Shown here: piece by piece, positions 1 to 12,511 of the stretch
Layout of the letters: each line of letters opens with the position of its first letter
Numbering within the stretch: the stretch's first letter is position 1
Assembly: GCF_020382885.2 (NCBI RefSeq)
Contig: NC_058495.1
Span: 25,450,127 to 25,514,126 of the forward strand
DNA: 64,000 bases
Reading direction: 5' to 3'
Origin: Scatophagus argus
Taxonomy: Eukaryota > Chordata > Actinopteri > Scatophagidae
The notes under the pieces: generated by a model
The model's input: the letters and a program-made list of their open reading frames with translations, nothing else
What the model was told of the DNA's origin: nothing
Database searches by the model: none
Program-made: the position numbers and the translations under genes

Positions 1-2600
1 AGAACAAACTGAACTGCCCTGTGGTGTAGGAGGAGCAGATTTGAATACACAACTGCAGTCATAGTGTAAGATTGCAAATGACACACAAATGAAAGCACAA
101 CCACATATACTGTATATTGTAGTTCTCCTTTTACGCACCCTGAGCTGCATTAACACTGGAGTCGGCACAGAGTCAGTGTCAAGAGGTCAGGTCAGCTCTG
201 AAACATTTTTACAAACGTGAACTTCAGGTTGAGTTTAAAGTTCGTTCTTGACCATGAAAATAATTTCCAAGTGCTTCATTACACTCAACAGGAACACAGC
301 AAGGACTTAAATTCACGCAGTGACAGGAAACACCCAACTTGCTTCTAAAATTAAAAACTAGCATGGATGGAAGTGTTGGTCTGTTGGTCGATCTGCCATA
401 TCGATCCAGACTGAAATGCATCAAAAGCTGCATAGAATCCCATGACGTTTTGTCCAGATGTCCCAGCACACAAACTATGACGCACTGCTGTGATGCTGAA
501 AGCAAGCCAGTCCAAGCACCTCACCTCTGCCTGCCTTGCTGGAAGGCGAACTGCAGCGTCATGCTTTGAAGTGAAGAGCCACTGAGCAGGATGTCGTATG
601 TGATGCGTTGGCAGTGAGAACAAGGCTGCACATTCATGGTTACTACAACAACCTGTAAACCTGCACTGGACATTAAAGACATTAACCTAAAGGTGCTATA
701 TGCAACATTTAGCGACATCAACAATGGCAGAAAAATATTAGAACACAAATAATACAAAAATGGAAACGAGAAATAGATCAGATATTATTAATGTATCAGC
801 TGCTTTTTAGCCACTTATCATCTATTAACTTGAACCAGAATCAGGAATGAGAATTATGGGATAAATTCTTGTACAGTGAAGATCCTTGTATAAAAAGGTG
901 ATCTTTACTGTGCCATACGCACACACACACACATCAGTTCCACACACAGCCTCACACAGACGCTGTTAGTGATCCTGAGGAGCTGTTTAGCGGAGGACTG
1001 CGACCTCTTGTGGTTCTTCAGCAGAGTTGCAGTCCAGTCTGTCCCCCTGCAGTGTAACTTCAGTCACTGATCCATGAGCTACCTGCATTACAAACTGCTG
1101 ACTCCATCAGATCGACGCTCATACACACACTCGACAAACACTTTCTCCTTACTGCAGTGTTCACCCGAAACGCATTTCACACTCGCACAGTCTCCCCGTG
1201 TTTCACGCACACACACACACACACTCCTTCTATCTGACCCTCTGTGTCCCATCGCTGCCCAATGAGCAGATGTTACACAAGGGACAAACTGAACCTAAAC
1301 AGAAGCTGATAAGAAAAGAACATTTCAGCCAGCATGTAATTACTAAAAGGACCTGCTGACACAGTGGCACAATGCGACAAATCAGCCAAAGTGCAGTGAG
1401 TGCTGTGCTTTTGATGACAAATCTGCAGGTCAGCGGAAGGTTTGAAGTTTATAAAGCTACAGCAGAGAGGAACTGAAAAGTATTGGTCTAAATTTATTTC
1501 TCAGTAGAACTTTTCCCATGTGGAACGTGGCTTGTTGTAACAGAAAAAGGAAAATAATCTGCAGTACTGTGATAAGCTGGACACCAGAGTGAAGAGTGGG
1601 CTCCTTTCTCACAAGGCTGTGAGCTTATAGCTGATCAGTATTTATGCAGATTATATGAATTTGTGATGCATTTAGGGTGAAACAGTCAAAAAGAAACTGG
1701 TCAAGATTTAGATTGTTTTGTTATGTAACTCGGGCTTAAAGTATAATGGCCACATCTCTATAATAAAAACACACAACTATTACCTTTTTAGCCAAGTATC
1801 ATATTTTCTCAACTCAAAGGCGCTCTGGTGATTTTAGCCACAGTATGGGCATTCAAAAGGGCACTTTCGCTGTATTTTTGTCAAATGTCGGGGTGACAGG
1901 AGGACACAATTGATGTTTCCGTGAGGACAGACTTTTCTTCAGATTTTCCTCTTCTGCAGAATAACCCTTTAGGAATTGGGGTTATTTCTGTTGGGGAGAA
2001 ACAGTCATTTAGGCCAGAAGTTCCCAAACTTTCTTCATGTAAAGGATCCCACAAAATTGATGCACATTAGACAACAGACCCCTGAGTCTCCATTGTCAAT
2101 CAATAATCAAACTAAGATGTGAATTATGACCACTAACTACGATAAATTATCAAGAGTCAGCCTTATTTCCCTCTTTCTTTGTTTTTCCAACTTCTCAAAG
2201 ATCTGATAAAAGGTAAAATAGGGTATTGTGGTGAGGACCCCCTACAGCCCACTAATGAACCCCTGTTGGTCCGCAGACTCCAATGTGAACACCACTGATT
2301 TGTACTCCTGTCTGTGGAGCTGGAATATTCTACTGAGCTGCAATGAAAGGGGCAGGAGTCTGATCTGTCTAATGTGTTTCTATGGAAAGGGAGGCAAGAG
2401 GAGGGGGCTTCTCTAGGTGACGTGGGTCTATGAGGAGTCCCACACGTGACTGACTTGATGCTCCTCTCCAGAAGCCCGGACGGTCTGAGATCAGGGGAGG
2501 ACAGCACGAGAGGAGAATCTCACTGCACAGGATCATCACTTGTTACCGTTGCTGCCACTGGCCCTTTGTTTTTGCTGCCTTTGGCTTGTTTACAGAATAG
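1..2600. other. Upstream non-coding region, no gene recognised
   Basis: I see no coding exon or RNA gene here. The region has short (CA)n runs near 920-935 and 1210-1223. A stretch at about 2015-2110 looks like a degraded dispersed fish repeat. Open frames in this region are short, overlap on both strands and have no recognisable domain. The 3' end of an upstream neighbour's transcript could lie here but nothing in the sequence proves it. Confidence 0.5.
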
Positions 2601-2706
2601 AAAGGCAGCACCGTTGCTGTAATTTGTCATCCTCGACCCGCACACCCAGCCCGCCTCCCTCATCTCCAGCGGTTTTGTGCGGTCATCAACCTGCGCGCTG
2701 TCTTGA
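2500..2706 (+). promoter_or_regulatory. ggh: Probable ggh promoter and 5' UTR region, CpG-rich
   Basis: GC and CpG content rise clearly from about 2590 and stay high through exon 1 to about 2960, as in a vertebrate CpG-type promoter. I see no convincing TATA box. An in-frame TGA at 2704-2706 lies directly before the ggh ATG, so the coding sequence cannot extend further upstream on this exon. The transcription start cannot be placed from sequence alone. Confidence 0.45.
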
Positions 2707-5700
2707 ATGTGTCGGCCGGCTGCAGCGGTGTTCGCGGTGCTGACCGCCTGCCTCTGCTGCGGTCCGCTTCAGTGCGCGGCGGGGAGAAGCCAGCAGCTCA
2801 ATCACCGACCGGTCATCGGTAGGATTCCGCCGCAGGACCGGCGTTCTCTGGGAATGTGCGTGTGTGTGAGTGAGTGTGTGTGTGAGTGAGTGCGCGCGCG
2901 CGTGCAGGTTATGTAATTCGCATGGAGAATATTCGAGAAAAGGAGTGTTTTTAGATGGAGGGGATGCGCGTGCGTGCGTTATGTGTTGACTGTTATGTCA
3001 TAATTTTAATACCTGTAGTCAATGCATGTTTTATAAGAGGCCCGTATGTTCGGTATGGCTGACATGTTCTGCAGATATTTCACTGAAATGTGGGCAGACC
3101 AAAACCAGCCTGGGCTGTCATTTCCCTCCATACATTGTGCAAATATCATTAGTTCATAACCTCCATTCAGTACAAATTACACGTCAGGTGTCCTGATTGG
3201 TGCTTGGAAAGTTGAGTTTTAATGCAACTGAGACAGAATTGATATGTGCATTACAAATGGTATTTCCATCAGGTTGCCAGTTTTTCCAGTTATTCCCAAC
3301 ACTTTTTTGGACTGATAACTTGATGAATGAATGGATGATAGTGGGAACAGAAGGAATGGAACGTGAGGCTCAGCGTTATGTATGTTTGTGCGTTTCATTT
3401 CATTTTCGCTTGCGTGATGGGACACCCCTGCCTGGGTGGCTGTGGCTCAAATACATGACTGTGGTTTGGTTGCTTTGTAATGTTTTCTGTGTTATGTTAT
3501 CTGTCTTCTGTGGATTCAAGGTGTGCTGGCGCAGGAAAACCTCCCAGGAGATCAGTTTGCTCGCGGTTCCTCTTACATCGCTGCCTCCTATGTAAAATAC
3601 CTGGAGGGAGCCGGGGCGAGGGTCATACCCATCAGGTACAGCAGTCAGGTGTGACCTTTCAGTCATACCTGTTAGGTGACCAGATAAACCAGTTACACGA
3701 GCCCTGAGGCAGCTTTTTGCATTTGGGTTCTTAGTGACCCCCAACAAAAAGTTGCACCGCCTCTTTGTGTAATGTGCGAGTCTTGTCTTTGTGTTTCCCG
3801 TAACTCTTACACAGCATAAGCTACTTAGTATTTCACAAGTTTAAAAACTGTTTTAACTTAGTTTTAACTGAGTCATCTGGGGATTTTCTGGCCAGCAAAT
3901 AAGCAATTTCTCGCTTGCTCAGTTTAGACAAACCTGGCAGCAAACAGCTACTTGAGCTGTTGTTGAAATCAACTTGATTTTGTTCTTAAGATGTTTTCAG
4001 TCAGCCAGAAAATCTTCTTGTTCCAGCTGGTTTCTGCATTAAGACATCAACTGCAGGGTGGTGTAAGGCAGCACACAGTCCGTTTGTCTCCTTTAAAGTG
4101 CCAACATGCGACGTCCGACGAAGAACGGTCCTTCCAATTAACAAAAACGGGAGTTCTTAAGGAATAAGAAGGACAAACACATATATTAACTCTCTGTAAC
4201 TCAATTTAAAAGCCTCTCTGGTCAGTATTAATCTCAGTATTTTTGAGGATTTTGTATTTTTGGATAAATCACTGCATGGTCCTTTAAACTGCCCACATCT
4301 GAATACGTGACATGATATAACAAGGGCCAGGACACCTTGACAGACAGACAGTTTATGCTCTTTTTAACCTGTTCTCATCAATATTTTCATTTCATCCGAT
4401 ACAGTGGATCAAATCACTATGTATAATGTGTTAGCTCCACTACACAGAGCGCTTGAGTATCTTTTCTGTAGTTATTTATTATTTTTTATTAGTTATTTAT
4501 CCAACTTTTGGTTTAAAAGCCCACAACTTCACTGCTTCACTTTACCATCAGCGGCTTCGTTTCCAGCCACAGCAGGCATCAGTGTTCAATAAAGACATGA
4601 CATGTTGAACTATAGCTCAGCATGACCTGTTGATAATGATATTAAGATAAGATAGATAAGATAAGATGATCCTTTATTGAGCCCCAGAGGGAAAATTCAT
4701 TACTTTCATTTGCCTGACTCTGCTGTGACAGCTACAGTAAGAGGACATGGTGATACGTGTTTAGTACTGGCCTTATGTCTTTATTTTCCTTCATTTTGGC
4801 AAAGTGGGAAATGGCAGTACTTGTAACCAAGCTGCTTCACAGTTTGCTTCTGATGTGAAGTGCTGACCTGAATCAGGGTTTGGGGCTCGGTATCTTGGCA
4901 ACAATCACTTCAACATGTGGACCAGAAGGGCTGAGTATCAATCAGCTGACCCTATGACTAAGAGAAACCCACCTCACAGCACCACACTGCAGCGGGGAAA
5001 AATTGATCTTGTCTGCGTGGTTGAGGGTTGCAAAAAATTGAGTATGTGCATCTAAAATGTAGAGGAAACATGTTTTTATATCACAAGTGCTGTTCATTGT
5101 ATGGTTTATGTTAACATGAAGCATTTTGCAAGATTAAAAGATGTGACTCTTAGAGTGTTCAGAGTCAAAACGTGATATGCACTGTTTCAAAAGTCTGTAT
5201 TTTATTTTTCCACATCTTGAGTGGGACTTCCTTTATGGGCAGTCCTGCTAGAAAATGACCATAAGAGCTTCAGTTCCTGATTGCGTCACTTGTCAGTCTG
5301 TGATCCCCATCTGCCTCACGTCCATTCCAGTCATGGTGCTGGATGTGATGTGGGGTCATGTGGGTGGAGCCTGTGCACACGTGGGCGGTGTCTTTCACTA
5401 CAGTATTAGATATGTGTGTTGAGTTATATCATGATAGCCATTTACAGTCAGTCTTTATGTTTTCTTGTTTTACATCTTCTTCATAGTTTGTTATTTGTGA
5501 AACTGCCTTCAGTAACACAGAAATATCTTGGTTTACAACACGTGAGTCCCTGTCACGATGATGGTTACTGAAATGGTGCGAGTCCGAGTCCGCCCACAGA
5601 CTCATTATCGTCTCCATGTAGAGTTCGCATTCATACAGATCTATAATGTCTGAATTAATGAAAGTTTTACTTCAATTGCCATGAATGTGTAGAGATCAGT

Positions 5701-8700
5701 CTGCTTTAATCCAGAGTGATTAATAACTTATATGATTGTCTTTGAGTTAATGATGGGTTTGAATAAGTTGTATGTCTTTTTTTGTTTCTTTTGTTCACCA
5801 GAATCAATCGCACAGAAGAAGAATATGCCAAGATATTCTACGCAATAAACGGGTAAGTTGACCAGGGATCTCTTATCATCTCTTTGTCCAGCTCTCTGTG
5901 CTGTCTTTTGCTGAACTTTTGCTTAACAAAATCTCAGCTTCAGGTTAGTATTCTGTTTTTAATCCAAAGTCTTCCTGTTTGTTCTCGTCTAGCTGAAAGC
6001 AGTTTCTGTTTGAGGGTTAATTTGGTCATCCTGGATGACTTCATCTTGAATAACAATGTGCTCTTATTTTGAAATAAAGGCAAAATTAGTAGATAATTGA
6101 GACCCTGATCAGCATTAGTATGACTGGCTATCCACTGAGGTAAATGTGAACCCTCCCAGCTTTTAGATGAGTTTCTGTTTTTGCCCACAGTAGATCTCCA
6201 AAGTAAATTTGGTTTTCGATGAAATTGTGATTATTAAAGTTACAGTAGAGTACGCATTAAAGACAGACACGTTTGTTCTGTCTATGGCCTGTAGCTTTTA
6301 TGTGTTCATGCTCTGTAAAATGGAAGCTTATTTGTTGCTTTCATCGTAGGTCATGTTTAGACACGTGTGTAAGCAAGGAACAAAAACCATACCAGCTACT
6401 GTTAGCTGCATGCAGAATTTTTTGGCAACATGTCACAGCTTGCAGTCTAAATGTCTAACATGCCAAGTGTCTCCTCAGGTTGTTGCTGCCTGGAGGAGAT
6501 GTAGATCTTCAGACATCTGAGTTTAGTCGAGCTGCCAAGATCTTTTACAACCTGGCACTGAAGGTGAGACATTTGACATGTGCAACTGAACTATCAAAAT
6601 AATGTAACATAACTCAGATTGTTGAAGTGTCCTTTTAGTCGCACTTGGTTTGAATGTGTGCAGCTGTATGAGAGGGGAGCAGTTTGGGTCTACGTGAAGC
6701 AGTCCTGTGTGGAAAGTCCTTGGAGAAACAATGGATAAAACTGTAATCAAAATTGTATTGCACCTGTCTTACTGCTTCTCTCTTGAGTCTCACTCTCTTA
6801 TCGTCTGCAGGCCAACGATGCTGGGGACTACTTCCCCATATGGGGAACTTGCCAGGGCTTCCAGCAACTGTCTGTCCTCACAGCCAACAAAAACCTGCTC
6901 ACCCTCACTGATACCAAGGCTGTGGCTCTACCTCTCACTCTCACACCAGGTATTCTGTCCTGACCCTGCCCTCTGCTTTTGTCCTGCTGTTTTATTTGTT
7001 TGTTTAGTGTTTGTTTGTTTATGAATTTAGTTGGGCTCAGATAGCCTAATTTAATATTTAGTTTAATATTGCAAGATGGATAATTTGTGGCGGTTGCCAG
7101 CACTCATATCCGGGATATTTCAGTTTCTCTTTGTTATAGTGGGAGGAAGTGGAGATGTATCATATGTTTTTACATGTTACTGTGTTTCCACACAGTTAAA
7201 TAATAGTTGTATAATAAGTCAGTGCATCATCATTAAATACAAAAGCAACGCTTGAACTTCTTATGAGTTTTGGAGGGAGCTGTATGTTCTCATTTTAATA
7301 TACTTTTAGGTGTTTGTTCATTTTATTGGGGTTGCTTTCGAGGAAGTCTTGATTAACTATTAACTAACCGAACTTCTTACTATTCATAGTAGTATCACTC
7401 ATGGTGCTCAGTGTGGTAAGATGTGGGATGATCCCACGCAAATAAAACAAGATTTTGCTTTCAGTAGCACACAAGTCTGTTTGAAGGAGAAGTTTGGGGT
7501 TTTAGACCAGTTAACTGAAAGACTGATGATAGCATGTTATACTTAATGAGTTTAATGAATGTTTTATGTAATCATTACCTTACCTCTGGTCATCCTGTCA
7601 AATTTAATTCTGTGTCAAACAACTTAAACAGAAAATGTAACTTCCTCTCTACTGTGTTGAGCGAAATGCTTGTGTGAATCTCGTGTCTCTACAGCAGCCC
7701 AGTCCAGCCGTCTGTTTCGGAGTTTTCCCAAGGATCTGCTGCAGTCTCTGGCCGAGGAAAACATCACTTCAAACTTCCACAGCTGGAGCCTGTCTGTGCA
7801 GGTAGTTTCTGCTCGCCTTCCTCTGGTTCCCCTCTTTTTTCTACCCGATGATCACCTCCTGCCAAGGCTGGAACTAACTCTAACCTCTGATCTCAGCTGA
7901 TGACAGACAGGGAGGTGGTAAAGTGTTGGTCTCGCAAACCGAAGGCTGTGGATTCAACCCACATGGGAGAATTGGGAATAATGCAATCTAATATTCATTT
8001 GTATGTTTTTTATTAATCTATAATCCCTTGAAACTATGAGTCCTTGTGTTTTTGTTATCTTAGGATGAGCCCTTTGTATCTCCACGAAGAGCAGGCCCTC
8101 CTCCACGGAGTCCACCATGTTATACCACCGTGTTTATACAGTTTCCTAAAAAATCTTTGTTCTGTGCAGAAGGTGCATTAAAAGTCTATGACATATCTTC
8201 ATTAATGTTAAATCTCTGCTTTTGAACCAACAGAACTACAGCCGAAATGCCAAGCTGAAGAGGTTTTACAAGGTCCTGTCCACTAACAACGATGGGAAGA
8301 AGGAATTCATCTCCACCATGGAAGGTACCATTCTTCACTGACTATTTTGCAGTTTGAGTGCCAAGTCGTTCATGTTGTTCACCATGCCGTTGTCATAAAC
8401 ACAAACAGTTGGTGCAGATGCACAGTGAAATAAAGAAAACTACTGCTAATTCATTTTCAGCCTTCACAATTGTCCACCAGATGGCACCATTACCCAATAC
8501 CTGAACTGGTGTTTATGATCATAATTAAATGAATAACGCTGGTTCTATTTAAACATTTATCAAAGATGCTGATTTGAAATAATATTTTCAGTGGAGTTTC
8601 CTTTCTTTCTTTCTTTCTTGCTTGCTTGCCTGCCTGCTGACTCTGTCTCTGGTATTCCTCAGCCTACCGCTACCCATTTTATGCAGTGCAGTGGCATCCA

Positions 8701-9132
8701 GAGAAAAGCCCCTTTGAGTGGATAGATAAACCTGGAATGATTCACTCCACCTCTGCTGTAAGAGCCTGCTTCTACACCGCCAGCTTCTTCGTCTCTGAAG
8801 GTAACATGCGGTTCCTCTGTTCCTCTTAACAGGTTGTCCTTGTGTCTCGTGAATGAATATGTCCCAAAGGTTGCGCTGATTTTATTATATAATACATATA
8901 TTTCTTTATATAATTTGATTATGGCATTTGCCTGTTGAGAGAGCAGCTGCAGGGCCGTGTGAGTTAAGGTTCACCACTACACCAGCTTTGTCTCTTTTTC
9001 TCTCCTCCAGCCATGAAGAACCAGCACCACTTCTCCAGTCCTGTGGAGGAAGAGAGAGCCCTCATCTACAACTTCTCTCCTGTCTACAGAGGAATCCACG
9101 CCATCTTCGTGCAGAACTATTACTTTGATTGA
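2707..9132 (+). CDS. ggh: Gamma-glutamyl hydrolase, nine exons, complete
   Basis: Exons: 2707-2818, 3521-3635, 5802-5852, 6479-6563, 6811-6949, 7695-7801, 8234-8324, 8663-8800, 9011-9132; all introns are GT-AG. The spliced CDS is 960 nt and encodes 319 residues, against 318 in human GGH, which also has nine exons. The family is a lysosomal or secreted class-I glutamine-amidotransferase-like cysteine peptidase that removes gamma-linked glutamates from folyl- and antifolyl-polyglutamates. Visible features are a hydrophobic signal peptide (about residues 1-25), the LLLPGGDVD loop (94-102), the nucleophile elbow WGTCQGF with Cys135, His196 in NFHSWS, and catalytic His245 in VQWHPEK. Cys135 and His245 are each one position after their human counterparts. 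N-glycosylation sequons are at N78, N190 and N204. The start is fixed by an upstream in-frame stop at 2704. Intron 2 (2166 bp) is the largest and holds only a LINE tail. Intron 6 holds a tRNA relic and a dispersed repeat. No frameshift or premature stop was found. Confidence 0.96.
2854..2907. repeat. Alternating (TG)n/(CG)n tract in ggh intron 1
   Basis: An almost uninterrupted purine-pyrimidine alternating stretch with TGTG, GAGTGAG and a CGCGCGCGCG core starts about 35 bp after the exon 1 donor, inside the CpG-rich zone. Such tracts can adopt left-handed DNA; that is inference here. Confidence 0.7.
4644..4702 (-). repeat. LINE 3'-end remnant with GATA-rich tail, ggh intron 2
   Basis: A GATAAGATAGATAAG-like run is followed by a segment reading as the reverse of the common teleost LINE terminus (TTTATTGAGCCCCAGAGGGAAA). 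The same type of terminus occurs on the + strand at 39108-39195. The rest of intron 2 (3636-5801) shows no other feature I can name. Confidence 0.5.
7901..7971 (+). pseudogene. tRNA-like relic in ggh intron 6 (anticodon loop reads CGC)
   Basis: The anticodon arm TTGGT-CTCGCAA-ACCGA and a perfect 5-bp T stem (TGTGG/CCACA at 7947-7951 and 7959-7963) are preserved, and the D arm is recognisable. It resembles the Thr tRNAs 4 kb downstream. The 7-bp acceptor stem does not pair (TGACAGA against TGGGAGA), so it is not expected to be functional. It could be a decayed tRNA copy or the head of a tRNA-derived SINE. Confidence 0.6.
8020..8150 (+). repeat. Dispersed teleost repeat, ggh intron 6
   Basis: The segment with TTAGGATGAGCCCTTTGTATCTCC and CCACGGAGTCCACCATGTT resembles the downstream half of a widespread fish interspersed repeat. 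The upstream half of the same family appears at 10865-10957. Family name not assigned. Confidence 0.45.
8601..8639 (+). repeat. Tetranucleotide tract in ggh intron 7
   Basis: CTTT repeats change into CTTG and then CCTG repeats directly upstream of the exon 8 polypyrimidine/acceptor region (exon 8 starts at 8663). Confidence 0.85.
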
Positions 9133-11260
9133 CGGACAGTACTGAAGACTGCAACGGGCTCGGTCGAGTCGGAATTTGTCATTGTTCTAACATCTTGTCC
9201 CAAATTTAAAACCAGACTTGATGGCTTCATCACTTGCAGTGTCCTCAAAGCAGTTTAGCTCAGCTGATTTGCACAGTAACATGCAGACAGGACAGAGGTG
9301 AAGTGCAGTGATACTAATACAAGAAGAAAATAAGATAACATGTTATATTTAGAAATCTCAAAAGAGAACAACTTAATTAGTTAAGTTGAGCTTAACAGTC
9401 TGAGTCATCACTTTGGCAAGACCACTGATAAGGACTGCATTCACCCACTGGGACCAATGCTTTCCAAAATCACAGACGTTTCTGCTTTTTGTTTTGTTTT
9501 GTTTGTTTGTTTTGTGTTTTGAAGTACATTTCAAAGTATGAATAACTAAGCTATAACTGAATGCCTGGGACAAATGCTGACACTGATGACAAATGACATT
9601 AAAGAATCACTAACTGAGTCTGAATATTCCAATTTTGAGAGCCGTCTGAGGCAAAAATTGGTATTTTTTCTAACCATTTGGCAGTGCAAGTCACATTTAG
9701 ATCACTGTTGCAAATACAAACTGTTCCTTAATTAAAATCTAGGGAGTCAGTAACTTGGCTAACATAGCAAAACAACAAGCAAATGCAGCAACACGAGTCA
9801 TAGCTTGCAAGCTAATATTACTTACTAGCTGCAACAGGAAGAATTCCAGATTTGTCTTCTGTCTTTCTGTCAGCTTTTTACTTTGCAAAGTTTGGCAATG
9901 GTTAAAAGTCAGTCTGAGGTTTTCTCCTGCCGTTCTTCCTATTGCATGTCAGTGTATCATTCAAATGATGAAATAGTAAAATAATAATGGTAAAGTAGTT
10001 GCATATTGGTACTTTAAAATGTGTACTTGTGTCACTGAATTCTTTTACAGCATTCAGATGTTGACGATTGTTGGCCTCCTTTAGCTCATTTAGCTCCTAA
10101 AAGATTTTAGAAGACATGATGAAAATACCACTGAAGTCTGTTCTTAAACATTAGCAGCCAGTAAAAACACTGTTTCCATGTTGTGTTTGGCCATCAGGAA
10201 AAGGTGACTTCAGATCAGTTAGAGTGTGACAAGCTGCTGTTGCAGTACCAGTGCAAAATCATGAATGTGTGAACGCTATCAGCGGAAAGGGAAACATACC
10301 TTTCTGTTCGTTCTTTTCTGATGTATTGTCTTTATTCTACAGGACAGCACAAGCGTTTCACCCCTCAGTATCTGTGAAATAGATAGCATTCAATGTGTGT
10401 AACTGTCAATGAAAATGTAACTGCCAGCTCATATTTTTTAAAGAACTGTCACATTTTGAAGTCGTGTAAACATTTTGTAACAATGTCTTTATTCCACAAA
10501 TAACTCGCAGACCTCGACAGATGAGTATTGATGAGTTCGTCTTTATATGATTGTATTCTTGTGTGTGTCTGTGGGCATTTGAGCGCTTTTATTCCATAAC
10601 AGTATTTTGTATCCTGTCAGAGAATACCACATATCATAAAAGATTATCGAGATTTGAGATTTGTTTCAAAATATTGAAACTTTTTTCAGTTGTGCTACAG
10701 GCAGACTTCAGTAGACTTGAGCCACTAGATTCACTTTATACAAAGAAACCTGAAAACCTTTCAAATATGATTTCCCCCACTGACTCCAGCAGTGTTCTTC
10801 ATGGAAAAAGTGCATTGTATGGATCTGTATATGACTGACTGATTTTTAAATGTAACCATGGACATTTAAAGGTCCAGTCCGTAGGATTTAGGTGCAGAAA
10901 TGTAGTAATATAATATCCATAATTGTGTTTTCATTCGTGTATAATCACCGCAAACCTTTTCCACAAGTTTGTCAGACACATTCCAACAACTTGCATTAGG
11001 TTTGCTGCTGAAGTGAAAACCTCTTGCAATTTAAAATGAAATAGAATTAACAAATGTTCTCTTTTTGTTATGTTAAAAAAGAACAATGAATACAACAAAC
11101 TAAACACTTGTCCAAATCTTCCTTTTGAACCTTCTGTGTTAATGATTAATTTGAGCTGAGTGACTCTGGGTACATGCTTTGATTGTACAACAGATTGTAC
11201 AAGTTTTGCTTGTTTGTTTGACCATGTGCCAGATGATTGGACAATAAACAAGTCAAGTTA
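9133..11260 (+). other. ggh: ggh 3' UTR and downstream flank
   Basis: Non-coding sequence after the ggh stop. Possible polyadenylation signals are ATTAAA at 9598-9603 and 9731-9736 and AATAAA at 11243-11248. Which one is used cannot be decided by eye. It contains a (TTTTG/TTTG)n tract at about 9486-9520 and a dispersed-repeat half at 10865-10957. No other gene is visible. Confidence 0.5.
10865..10957 (+). repeat. Dispersed teleost repeat, 5' half
   Basis: The sequence AGGTCCAGTCCGTAGGATTT followed by TAATATAATATCCATAA and GTGTATAATCACC matches the start of a common fish interspersed repeat. The copy in ggh intron 6 (8020-8150) represents the other half. Confidence 0.5.
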
Positions 11261-11691
11261 AAAAAAGAAAGTCTAGAGTTTTCTCATCATCTGCCCTTAA
11301 GACAGACTGATAATGAACATTCAGTACATCTTCAACATGTCATCTTTTCATGAGCAAAGACAAAGACAAAAATTAGCACAAGAAGCAAAACACATAATCC
11401 AAACTAAAAGCAGCACATTTAACTTTATACATAGTTTTCTCTTTTCTTATTAGGTAGCTGTTGTCATTACATTTGTTTTGATTACACAATATTTAATGTA
11501 CACATTACATTTCTCACTGTTCATGTAGCAAGATTTGCATTTGACCCATAGCAGCATCACTTATGCTTCTCTGTGTTCCTCTGTGTTAAAAAATATTTTC
11601 TGAAGCCTTTTTACACAAAAACCAAGTATTACCATATTGTGATGACTTTGTGTTATGGGCAAATATCCTCTGGCTGGCTGCCACTTATGTA

Positions 11692-11763
11692 GGCATGGTG
11701 GCCAAGTGGTAAGGCGTTGGTCTCGTAAACCAAAGATCATGGGTTCAACCCCCATCCATGCCT
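11692..11763 (+). tRNA. tRNA-Thr (anticodon CGT)
   Basis: The 72-nt cloverleaf is complete. The acceptor GGCATGG pairs fully with CCATGCC. The anticodon arm is TTGGT-CTCGTAA-ACCAA with CGT at 11724-11726. The T arm is ATGGG-TTCAACC-CCCAT. Discriminator base T; no intron. The internal A box (TGGCCAAGTGGT) and B box (GGTTCAACCCC) are good pol III promoters. A T5 run at 11800-11804 could terminate transcription. It decodes ACG. Confidence 0.93.
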
Positions 11764-11787
11764 TCTCAGATCAACAGCTTTCAACAT

Positions 11788-11834
11788 CAAGTCACTGGGT
11801 TTTTCGGTCAGTGATTTATTAACTTCTTCTCTGA
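11788..11834 (+). repeat. Flank duplicated with a tRNA-Thr gene, copy 1
   Basis: The segment TGGGTTTTTCGGTCAGTGAT and what follows (ATTAACTTCT) resembles 12614-12655, which sits at the same distance after the other CGT tRNA. This supports segmental duplication of tRNA plus flank. Confidence 0.55.
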
Positions 11835-11962
11835 GGAGCACTTAAATATCAAAGGACCACACTGGCACTTTGATGGTCTTTGCAAGGAAATTTTCAATCA
11901 ATCTTTTCTGTTCTGTTTATAGTTTGGCACAGTGAACAGGACTTCATCATGTGTGCCTTGTA

Positions 11963-12034
11963 GGCGTGGTGGCCAAGGGGCAAGGCGTTGGTCTTGTAAA
12001 CCAAAGATCATGGGTTCAATTCCCATCCATGCCT
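11963..12034 (+). tRNA. tRNA-Thr (anticodon TGT)
   Basis: The 72-nt cloverleaf has acceptor GGCGTGG against CCATGCC with one G-T wobble. The anticodon arm is TTGGT-CTTGTAA-ACCAA with TGT at 11995-11997, and the T arm is ATGGG-TTCAATT-CCCAT. The D loop differs from its neighbours (AAGGGGCAAGG). It decodes ACA and wobble codons. No T4 run follows at once; the next long T run is near 12148. Confidence 0.88.
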
Positions 12035-12511
12035 TTAGCTTTATGCTGCTCCTGCTAAAATAAATACTTGTGTCACTGCCACCAACTGCAGATGGCTGCA
12101 CCCACAGTACATAGAATCTTTCTTCCTCATCCGGTTCATAAGACCCTTCTTCTTTTTCTTCTTCTTCTCCTTTAGTATTTTCTCCTATTTCTGTTCTTTT
12201 TCTTTCATTTTCATTTCATTGTATTCTTTTACTTTGATTTCCTCCTTCCTCCTTGTCTCTCTCCACTTGTGGAAAAACAGAAGAAACCTTCCCGCTTCTT
12301 CTTCCTCTGCATTTCCAGGCAGAGGTCCTCCAGTTCTTTACTCTCTTCCTCCAACTGTTCTTGTTTCGCCTCTCAGCACCAAACATCTACAAACCAACTC
12401 ACTCTGAGTTTACGCCAGTTCAAAACAGTACTTTGGTGACAAATCAACAGCCACCCAAACAAGTCTACTCTATAGCCACCATCATGCCTTCTGATTGCAT
12501 CAGCTGATGTA

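Noticed and set aside
11561..12101. Minus-strand frames containing MGVEPMIFGL and MGIEPMIFGL
   Set aside because: They are the antisense translation of the tRNA-Thr genes. The shared peptide reflects tRNA sequence, not a protein family.
12253..12507. 84-residue plus-strand frame between tRNA genes
   Set aside because: Starts in a CT-rich tract, has no recognisable domain and lies between pol III genes.
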